64,000 nucleotides of DNA, taken from assembly GCF_017873765.1 (NCBI RefSeq), contig NZ_JAGGKP010000002.1, forward strand, positions 124,001 to 188,000, given 5' to 3'. The position numbers and the translations under genes were made by a program. The notes beneath the pieces are model-generated. The model had not been told where the DNA came from. It ran no database searches and was given only the letters and a program-made list of their open reading frames with translations. The stretch's first letter is position 1. Each line of letters starts with the position of its first letter. The DNA is from Paenibacillus sediminis (GTDB lineage: Bacteria > Bacillota > Bacilli > Paenibacillales > Paenibacillaceae). Positions 58,146-64,000 of this stretch are shown one piece after another.

Positions 58146-58940
58146 TTACCTTAGTTCAGATTGCTCCTTCCTCTCTGGGTACATGTAGGATCCGTAGTAC
58201 GCCGCTGCCACAAAGACAGCACCGCCAATGAAGTTGCCAATCCATACCGGAATAAAGTTCATGAGATAATCACCCCACGTGTAGTGCCCAGCAAAGATCG
58301 CTGCAGGGATGAGGAACATATTTGCAACAACGTGCTGAAAACCAATGGCGACAAAGGTCATGATAGGGAACCAAATCGCCATTATTTTGCCGCTCATATT
58401 ATCCGCACCATAAGACAGCCATAACGCTAAAGCAACAAGCCAATTGCATCCAATACCTGATAGCAGTGCTTGCAAGAAGCTGTCATCCAGCTTATGCCCT
58501 GCCATCTGTACCGTCTTGGCGAGGTAGGGTCCTTGCTCTGTCAGTCCTACAACATGTCCGAAGAAATAAGCGACAAACAGCGCACCAATAAAATTGCAGA
58601 TTGTAATGATGATGAGGTTAATGAGCCAATCTTTTATAGACACTTTCCCATTCATACTCGCAAGTGTTACGGTCATCATATTGCCTGTAAGCAGTTCACC
58701 GCCTGCTAACACGACTAAGATAAGACCTACAGGGAACACCGCAGCCCCTAGAAACGAAGCAAAGCTCCCCCATTCCTTAGGCGTCTGAGCAATAACCCGG
58801 ATATCCACTAAAAATCCAATGGCAATAAAAGCACCGGCTAAAAATCCTAAAATAATCATCGTCAAGAGAGGGTTTTGTGCTTTTTTGATCCCTGTCTCCA
58901 CCGTAATTTGTGCAATTTCCTGAGGTTTATAGAAGGCCAT
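58146..58940 (-). CDS. formate/nitrite transporter family channel
   Basis: Six-helix FNT channel of 264 residues. Typical segments are FLAGAFIAIGFLVDIRV, GGELLTGNMMTVTLASMNGK and the repeated half-helix loops, GIGCNWLVALALWLSYGADN and QHVVANMFLIPAAIFAGHYT, with the central His. It carries formate, nitrite or a related small monoacid (FocA/NirC/YwcJ type). No pyruvate formate-lyase or nitrite reductase gene is adjacent, so the substrate is open. AAGGGGATG precedes the ATG. Confidence 0.9.
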   Translation of the reverse strand: MAFYKPQEIAQITVETGIKKAQNPLLTMIILGFLAGAFIAIGFLVDIRVIAQTPKEWGSFASFLGAAVFPVGLILVVLAGGELLTGNMMTVTLASMNGKVSIKDWLINLIIITICNFIGALFVAYFFGHVVGLTEQGPYLAKTVQMAGHKLDDSFLQALLSGIGCNWLVALALWLSYGADNMSGKIMAIWFPIMTFVAIGFQHVVANMFLIPAAIFAGHYTWGDYLMNFIPVWIGNFIGGAVFVAAAYYGSYMYPERKEQSELR

Positions 58941-59053
58941 GGATTACATCCCCTTAGCGATAAAATGCATGCACATCCCTTTATATATGAGTTTATTGTG
59001 ACTTGAATATGTCTGAGCTATACATAGAAACAAACCATTATAGACACAAAAAG

Positions 59054-59079
59054 ACCGCCTCTCAAAAATCCGAGGCGGT
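59054..59079 (-). terminator. terminator of phoX-like gene
   Basis: ACCGCCTC and GAGGCGGT pair around TCAAAAATCC; the minus-strand product continues with CTTTTTGTG. Confidence 0.88.
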
Positions 59080-59109
59080 TCTCATGTTTCCTTAATTATT
59101 AATCTTCAT

Positions 59110-61251
59110 TCATCTAAAAAATGAGTCCAACAAATCGGCAGGTAAAGTTGTTCTTCCTTTTTTCACTCGGATTTCCGAAGGCAGCTCGAACGTCTCACCG
59201 TTAATTTCAACAAAACGTTCTCCAACCTTAAGAACCATCTTGTTAACGCCTTTCTCTACCGTAACAGTGTGCTCTTTATTGTTCCAAGTTACTTTTGCGC
59301 CGTTAGCTTTAGCTGCAACCTGTAAAGTGACATCTGGCTTGTTCGTATTTTTCCATTTCTTGATTTCCAACGAAGGCAGACCGCTAATGTATCCAACTAA
59401 ACCAGACCGTTTATTATCAAAATTTTGATTAATATAGCCTTCCACTTCCGTTTTTAAAGGCTCAGGTATAATCATTTCATCCCCGGGGTGCTGCAAATTA
59501 CTCATAATATAGCTAAATCCGTTGTAATGATCGACGGACTGTAATCCTGTTGCTTCTGCTCCAGCTGGCAAGGATAGAATTCGGGAAAGTTTCTTCGTAT
59601 CCACGTTATACGCCCAGACAAAATTGTTAGCGTGCATTCCGCTGTCCTCACCGATAAATAGTGTTCTCATCGATTCAGAGTATGATAGATTATCGGGATT
59701 AGCGACTTTGTCGACTACAGCAGTATTCCCTTTCTCATCTGCTTTAGGAAGGTCTTCGCCCACAATGAGTCCTTTCATGAGAGATGGAACGAATTCGCTG
59801 TTAATTTTGTTGTTGTCCTTGTCTTGTTGATGTCCCTCAAGCGAAATCTCGTAAGTTACACCAGCTTTAATCTTTTTCACTTGAATATCGTCCGAGGCAT
59901 CAGTGCCTTTAATGTCCTTTTCCATACTCTTCTCAACATAAGACATAGCTACATATAGCTTTTTATCTTTAGAGTTGACTGCTACGCCTTCCATTTTGTT
60001 AAACTCAGCTGTTGCACCCATAATCGCCCCATAACGGCGAGATTCAAGGAATGCAGCCGCTTTTTCCATCCCAGGCTTCACTTTTAACCATTCAAGCTTG
60101 CCGCTTGGATATGTTTTAATTTTCGTGAACCCAGGTGTATCATGATCAGCCGCTTCGAATATATCGCTAAATTTGATGCCTTTATCAATATAAGCTTTCA
60201 CTTCGTTGTCTGTAGCATGACCAAGCTTGATCCACTTAAGGTTTGCTGTACCACCGTTTTCATCACTGGTTTGAATCCATTTAGCAGCATAGAGCGTGCC
60301 AGCGGAGAGATCTTCCGCCTTGTCGGCAACGTATAAGAACATCATGGTGTTAGAGCCGTCATCTCCAAAGAAAACAGTTCTGCGATCTGGGGCAACACGA
60401 CCAAGCTCATGCGAGAATCTACCCATACTGTAATGTTTTACAACCGTTGCCCTATGATCAGCATGGACAGTTACTTCCGGAATATATCCGTACGCATAGG
60501 GATTTCCGACTTTTTTGTCATCTTGATAATAGTTCTTCGTAAAAGATGACACATAAGTCTGTGCAGGGTCTGCCTCATAAGCGCGCGCATCTGCATCATA
60601 CTCTTCACTGCTCAAATGTGTATTCCAAGGAGTTAGTGAACCGTTACAAGGAATCCATAGTCCTCCAACAGAGGAGAAATCTACTTTCTTTACATCGGTT
60701 ACCGAGAGTTCCCCAGTAGCTTTGTTTTGGTCAATCGTACTTAAGCTCATGGATGCCGGAATAATTCCATAAGCTGATTTTCCAGACTGATCACTTGTAA
60801 TGTACTCGTAGTGAGTGATCAATGAAAGAGGATTGCCTCCAAGCCCAGTTGGCTTGGCTCCGTCTATTTTCATAAGTGAATTAGAGTCCGGGTCATCTGA
60901 TACGAATGGAACAGGCTTATCTGGAACGCTGCGATCCATGATCGGTTTCCCATGAACATCAACAGCAACCCCAGCAGGCGTACCGTTAATGACATCGGTT
61001 GATTTAAATAATGTCTTATACGTAAGGGGAAACGATTTAATTGTTCCATCATCATATGTCACTTTTACTGAGGCGCCTGAGTATACTCTTGCCATATCTT
61101 GAGCTGTAGCCGGAGCAGGCATGCCGACAAATTCAACAGAAGTCACTTTTTTCGCAGGAGTCGCTGAAGCACTGGTTGGAAGTACAGTCGGTGCGAGTAG
61201 AGCTAGTCCTAATACAGGTACTAGCCACTTACTCTTGTTCTTTTTTTTCAT
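59110..61251 (-). CDS. PhoX/DUF839 family phosphatase with copper-amine-oxidase-N-like tail
   Basis: Exported protein of 713 residues. The Sec-type signal peptide ends ASA; no twin-Arg motif is seen, whereas many PhoX enzymes use Tat. The central DUF839 domain has GGLWIPCNGSLTPWNTHLSS, YSMGRFSHELGRVAPDRRTV, FFGDDGSNTMMFLYVADK and NPDNLSYSESMRTLFIGEDS, which are typical calcium-dependent PhoX blocks. The last 75 residues (VTWNNKEHTVTVEKG, VEINGETFELP, KKGRTTLPADLL) match the copper-amine-oxidase N-terminal domain. Phosphate scavenging is likely; I cannot see a clear Pho box. The ATG at 61251 follows GAGGTG. Confidence 0.85.
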   Translation of the reverse strand: MKKKNKSKWLVPVLGLALLAPTVLPTSASATPAKKVTSVEFVGMPAPATAQDMARVYSGASVKVTYDDGTIKSFPLTYKTLFKSTDVINGTPAGVAVDVHGKPIMDRSVPDKPVPFVSDDPDSNSLMKIDGAKPTGLGGNPLSLITHYEYITSDQSGKSAYGIIPASMSLSTIDQNKATGELSVTDVKKVDFSSVGGLWIPCNGSLTPWNTHLSSEEYDADARAYEADPAQTYVSSFTKNYYQDDKKVGNPYAYGYIPEVTVHADHRATVVKHYSMGRFSHELGRVAPDRRTVFFGDDGSNTMMFLYVADKAEDLSAGTLYAAKWIQTSDENGGTANLKWIKLGHATDNEVKAYIDKGIKFSDIFEAADHDTPGFTKIKTYPSGKLEWLKVKPGMEKAAAFLESRRYGAIMGATAEFNKMEGVAVNSKDKKLYVAMSYVEKSMEKDIKGTDASDDIQVKKIKAGVTYEISLEGHQQDKDNNKINSEFVPSLMKGLIVGEDLPKADEKGNTAVVDKVANPDNLSYSESMRTLFIGEDSGMHANNFVWAYNVDTKKLSRILSLPAGAEATGLQSVDHYNGFSYIMSNLQHPGDEMIIPEPLKTEVEGYINQNFDNKRSGLVGYISGLPSLEIKKWKNTNKPDVTLQVAAKANGAKVTWNNKEHTVTVEKGVNKMVLKVGERFVEINGETFELPSEIRVKKGRTTLPADLLDSFFR

Positions 61252-61358
61252 TAGGAAACACCTCAACCTTTTACAATTTTTTCAACATTTCCTCTTAAGC
61301 TTAACTTGTTATTGTAAAAGGCGAGTCAAAAGAAATGCATATTTGTATTAACATCCTG

Positions 61359-62723
61359 TCAAATGTGTGCAACTGCTTCTTTCACTTCAATCATTGGCAA
61401 AGCCTGCAGCCCTGGTGTATTGAGGTAGTTCCATGGTTTGTTGTAGTGCGGCTGGAAGAAGAAATCAATGAACGCGAGCTGATCAATCGTCATTTTATTT
61501 TGGATACATACCGAGATGGTATTGATGGACTGCGTTAAATCGGCTTTAGACATAATCTGTGCCCCGATGATGCGGCGAGTCGCTTTCTCATATACCACCT
61601 TCAGCATCAATTCTTCGGATGTTGGCATAAATTCAGGGCGATAGTGATCTCGAATCGTTACCGCTTCTGCTTCAATGTTCGCATCTGCCGCAGCGAGTTC
61701 AGTGAGACCTGTAGCAGCCATATTGTTCTCGTATATTTTCAGACCAGACGTTCCTTGTGTGCCCATATACGGCGTCGTTTGTCGTACTAAATTACGAGCA
61801 ACTAGCGTACCCATTCGTACTGCGTTCGTCGCAAGCGGTATATAAGCATGTTCACCTGTCGGATTGTAATGGATGGCGCAACTGTCACCTGCCGCATAGA
61901 CATCAGGCTTGCTCGTTTGCATGTACTCATTAACCTTAATCGCGCCATTCGGCAGCATATCCACTTGGCCTTTAAGAAGCTCTGTATTCGGACGGAAACC
62001 GATACACAGAATAACTAGATCTGTGCCATATTCACCTTTTGAAGTAACGACTTTAGTGACTTTTCCGTTCTCACCTTCAAAGCGAGTTACCGTCTGACCT
62101 AGAGCTAGATGAATTCCATGATCCTGCAAAGAATGTTCAATGGCAGCCGTAAATTCTGGATCTAAATATTTGTTCAAAATTCGATCCTCACTGTCGATGA
62201 GCGTTACTTCTTTACCATTCATCTGAAAAGCTTCAACCAGCTCTACACCAATATAACCTGCACCAACAACAGTAATCCGCTTAGCATCCTTCGCTTTTTC
62301 AATAATCGTATTCGAATGGTTGTAGTTCTTAGACAACAAAATATTATCAAGATCGATGCCTTCAAGCTTAGGAATAATTGGCCAAGAGCCCGTTGTCATA
62401 ATTAATTTATCGTACGTATCTTCAAATTCTTCATTCGTCTCTAGATTACGAACTCGGACGATTTTTCGATCTGTATCTATATGAATGACATCATGGCGCA
62501 TCTTTGTGGCGACACCTAGTTCAGCAAGTTTCTCTGGTGAGGAGTAGAACAATCCTTCAGGGTCTTTCACAACACCGCTAACATAAAGCGCAATGCCGCA
62601 CGATAGAAATGAAATATTATCACCCCGTTCATACACCGTAATTTCGGCCTCTGGGTATAATTTAGCGGTATTTACGATGGCCGCAGTCCCTGCGTGTGTA
62701 CATCCGATTACAATAACTTTCAT
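61359..62723 (-). CDS. nox: water-forming NADH oxidase / CoA-disulfide reductase family
   Basis: FAD pyridine-nucleotide disulfide oxidoreductase of 454 residues. The FAD fold is KVIVIGCTHAGTAAIVNTAK, and the single redox Cys is in ISFLSCGIALYVSGVV. The NAD fold is ITVVGAGYIGVELVEAFQMN, and DVYAAGDSCAIHY is the second FAD motif. These fit Nox, which reduces oxygen to water; CoA-disulfide reductase is the alternative. The ATG at 62723 follows GAGGAGGAAC. Two Rex-like boxes and one Fnr-like box lie upstream, which suits an enzyme that restores NAD+ in the presence of oxygen. Confidence 0.9.
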   Translation of the reverse strand: MKVIVIGCTHAGTAAIVNTAKLYPEAEITVYERGDNISFLSCGIALYVSGVVKDPEGLFYSSPEKLAELGVATKMRHDVIHIDTDRKIVRVRNLETNEEFEDTYDKLIMTTGSWPIIPKLEGIDLDNILLSKNYNHSNTIIEKAKDAKRITVVGAGYIGVELVEAFQMNGKEVTLIDSEDRILNKYLDPEFTAAIEHSLQDHGIHLALGQTVTRFEGENGKVTKVVTSKGEYGTDLVILCIGFRPNTELLKGQVDMLPNGAIKVNEYMQTSKPDVYAAGDSCAIHYNPTGEHAYIPLATNAVRMGTLVARNLVRQTTPYMGTQGTSGLKIYENNMAATGLTELAAADANIEAEAVTIRDHYRPEFMPTSEELMLKVVYEKATRRIIGAQIMSKADLTQSINTISVCIQNKMTIDQLAFIDFFFQPHYNKPWNYLNTPGLQALPMIEVKEAVAHI

Positions 62724-62755
62724 TGGTAGTTCCTCCTCTAACATGAATTTAATTA

Positions 62756-62769
62756 GTGAAAATATTCAC
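62756..62769 (-). promoter_or_regulatory. Rex-like operator, proximal
   Basis: GTGAA-AATA-TTCAC fits the Rex core GTGAANNNNTTCAC, between the nox start codon and its presumed promoter. Confidence 0.6.
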
Positions 62770-62790
62770 TTAATCATCTGATTTGTGGTT

Positions 62791-62804
62791 GTGAAATATT
62801 TCAC
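62791..62804 (-). promoter_or_regulatory. Rex-like operator, distal
   Basis: GTGAA-ATAT-TTCAC, extended to TTGTGAAATATTTCACTT, is close to the full Rex consensus. It lies just downstream of a TATAAT at 62816-62821 on the minus strand. Confidence 0.65.
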
Positions 62805-62822
62805 TTTATGATGTTATTATAT

Positions 62823-62838
62823 TGTGATTTTTATCACA
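62823..62838 (-). promoter_or_regulatory. Fnr/CRP-type operator upstream of nox
   Basis: TGTGA-TTTTTA-TCACA is an exact TGTGA-N6-TCACA palindrome, the site of Bacillus Fnr. It abuts the -10 at 62816-62821, a position more suited to repression than activation. Confidence 0.65.
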
Positions 62839-62949
62839 ATTCAATAGGTCTTAGCGAAGTTCTTAAATTGTTCATACTTTTATCATCTCCGCGCACACTT
62901 ATAAATATGTGATGGATCAAATACAAACGACTGGAAATGCGCAATATAA

Positions 62950-62972
62950 AAGCCCGCACAAATGTGCAGGCT
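62950..62972 (-). terminator. terminator of the fhuF-like gene
   Basis: AGCC-C-GCACA and TGTGC-A-GGCT pair around a short loop; the minus-strand product continues with TTTTATATTG. Confidence 0.8.
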
Positions 62973-63016
62973 ATACGGTAATATTCCATATCGAAAGTAA
63001 AATAAACTTGTCTACA

Positions 63017-63814
63017 TCATGCCTCCAAAGAAGCGATAATCTCCTGTTTCATTTTGTTTCTAGCTACATTGCTTAATCGCGGACAGCTATAGCAATAGCC
63101 TTCGCCGCTCCCGGTCCGGTAAGCTTGACAGCAAGCATCCTTCATTCGCATCGGCTGACTTGGATCATATGGATTATCAATAAAAATGTTTGTCCCGTTC
63201 AGCGGATTTTTCTTAAGACCAAATAATGAAGGATTGATTTGTCTAATCGTATATTGAAAATCGGATTCGAATCGTTCCCTAAGCGGTTCGTGGTCGCCCG
63301 CTATCGCTGCCATAACGCCATAGAAATAATGCAGACCTCCAGGAAGCTGTCCCCAAAGTTGACTAATGTGGGTGTCTGATACGCGGGAAAAAGTTGCCAT
63401 CAAAGGATAGAGCTCCTCCCCGTAGAAGCGGTCTAGTTGCCTGCTTCGCCACTCTTCATGGTCCTCACCCGGCACGGGCTGCTCAGCTGTATGAATGAGC
63501 TTAAAAGCAACCCAAGGAACACGTCCCTTAGGATACAGCTGTATGATCAGATTACTTAACGATAAATCGAGCTGGCGGTCACAGAAGGAGACAAGATATT
63601 GCTGAGCGGCACTGATCCCTTTAAACCAAGCAACAAAATACGTCGCTGCTGCGCTTAAATCCTCTGCTTGGATAAAGGTTTTATACGCCGTAAGAAATTG
63701 CTCACACTTCTCAGGGTCGGTGAGCTGTATAGCTGGAACGCTCAGCATCATATTCTCTACATCTTCCGTAACAACCCAGCAATAATTTTGAAGCAATCCA
63801 TAATCAATATCCAA
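63017..63814 (-). CDS. FhuF-like siderophore iron reductase
   Basis: Cytosolic protein of 265 residues. The C-terminal iron-sulfur motif of FhuF is seen in MKDACCQAYRTGSGEGYCYS followed by CP: two adjacent Cys, then Cys-x2-Cys. The N-terminal part is all helical and less conserved. It should reduce Fe(III) from imported hydroxamate or other siderophores. The start is TTG with AAGG upstream. Two Fur boxes cover the promoter. No siderophore permease or biosynthesis gene is visible inside the window. Confidence 0.85.
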   Translation of the reverse strand: MDIDYGLLQNYCWVVTEDVENMMLSVPAIQLTDPEKCEQFLTAYKTFIQAEDLSAAATYFVAWFKGISAAQQYLVSFCDRQLDLSLSNLIIQLYPKGRVPWVAFKLIHTAEQPVPGEDHEEWRSRQLDRFYGEELYPLMATFSRVSDTHISQLWGQLPGGLHYFYGVMAAIAGDHEPLRERFESDFQYTIRQINPSLFGLKKNPLNGTNIFIDNPYDPSQPMRMKDACCQAYRTGSGEGYCYSCPRLSNVARNKMKQEIIASLEA

Positions 63815-63859
63815 GGTAAACGACCTTCCTGTAAAATAGATGTATTAACATGCAATAAT

Positions 63860-63910
63860 TGATAACCATTATCAATTATAAAGATACTGATAATGCTTAT
63901 CAACTGTCAA
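63860..63910 (-). promoter_or_regulatory. fhuF promoter with two Fur boxes
   Basis: On the minus strand TTGACA (63905-63910) is the -35. TGATAATGCTTATCA (63888-63902) falls inside the spacer, and TGATAACCATTATCA (63860-63874) lies beyond TATAAT (63875-63880). Each Fur box is a 7-1-7 repeat with one or two mismatches, so strong iron repression is expected. The exact -10 is uncertain because TATAAT is too far from the -35; TATCTT at closer spacing may serve. Confidence 0.8.
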
Positions 63911-63950
63911 GAGTTATTGGCGTATCAACCTGCATCTATTTTTTGAAACA

Positions 63951-63985
63951 AAGAAGGACACCCTCAAATTAAGGGAGTCCTTCTT
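63951..63985. terminator. terminator near the right edge
   Basis: AAGAAGGAC..CTC and GAG..GTCCTTCTT form a long imperfect stem. It probably ends a minus-strand gene beyond the window, because T-rich bases follow on that strand. Confidence 0.65.
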
Positions 63986-64000
63986 GTAATATACATAAAT

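Noticed and set aside
61252..61358. Possible Pho box upstream of the PhoX-type gene
   Set aside because: TTAACA- and TTTACA-like words occur, but not as regularly spaced direct repeats.

Overview
The window reads as a chromosomal segment of an endospore-forming, flagellated, aerobic or facultative Bacillota, most likely Paenibacillus or a close relative in Paenibacillaceae. The grounds are the Bacillus-type F1Fo ATP synthase operon, the block murA-spoIID-spoIIQ-spoIIID-mbl-flhO-flhP-fabZ, the block spoIIR-sua5-mntP-ywlE-ywlG-glyA-upp-mnaA, strong GGAGG ribosome binding sites with many TTG/GTG starts, and moderate G+C content. The genus is inferred from gene order and protein style; no database search was possible. 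I see no rRNA, tRNA, CRISPR array, intact IS element or prophage.

Region 1-26.1 kb is almost entirely on the minus strand and holds core functions. Read in the direction of transcription (right to left) it contains spoIIR, sua5/ywlC, mntP, ywlE, ywlG, glyA, upp, mnaA, then the ATP synthase operon atpZ-I-B-E-F-H-A-G-D-C with a clear sigma-A promoter. These are followed by ywzB, murA, spoIID, spoIIQ, spoIIID, mbl, the rod genes flhO-flhP, a small EpuA-like protein, fabZ, a phosphosugar mutase and a truncated DUF5693 gene. Candidate sporulation promoters sit where known biology predicts: sigma-F-like in front of spoIIQ and spoIIR, sigma-E-like in front of spoIIID.

Region 26.3-41.5 kb is mixed. 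A plus-strand pair encodes an MBOAT acyltransferase and an AlgJ/AlgX-like partner, probably for O-acetylation of a surface polymer. Minus-strand housekeeping genes follow (rodA-type SEDS protein, prmC, prfA). A plus-strand four-gene cassette encodes an ECF sigma factor, a zinc-finger anti-sigma factor, a small membrane protein and a DUF4097 repeat protein. Next come an amino-acid permease with a divergent LysR regulator, ychF, a 47-residue unknown, type 2 IPP isomerase, and an orphan Fur-controlled siderophore-ABC ATPase.

Region 41.5-64 kb is accessory and envelope-related: cardiolipin synthase, a paired SMR exporter (ykkCD-like), a TetR regulator with an RND exporter (yerO-swrC-like), two MFS transporters, a two-component system beside an erythromycin-esterase-like lipoprotein, glnS, DUF2164 and GNAT genes, an SDR pseudogene remnant, a formate/nitrite channel, a PhoX-type phosphatase, a water-forming NADH oxidase with apparent Rex and Fnr operators, and a FhuF-like iron reductase behind two Fur boxes.

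There is no dramatic new defence or mobile system here. The best leads are the composite redox control region of the NADH oxidase gene, the ECF-DUF4097 cassette, copper-amine-oxidase-N-like domains attached to two unrelated exported enzymes, and the erythromycin-esterase-like lipoprotein next to a two-component system.
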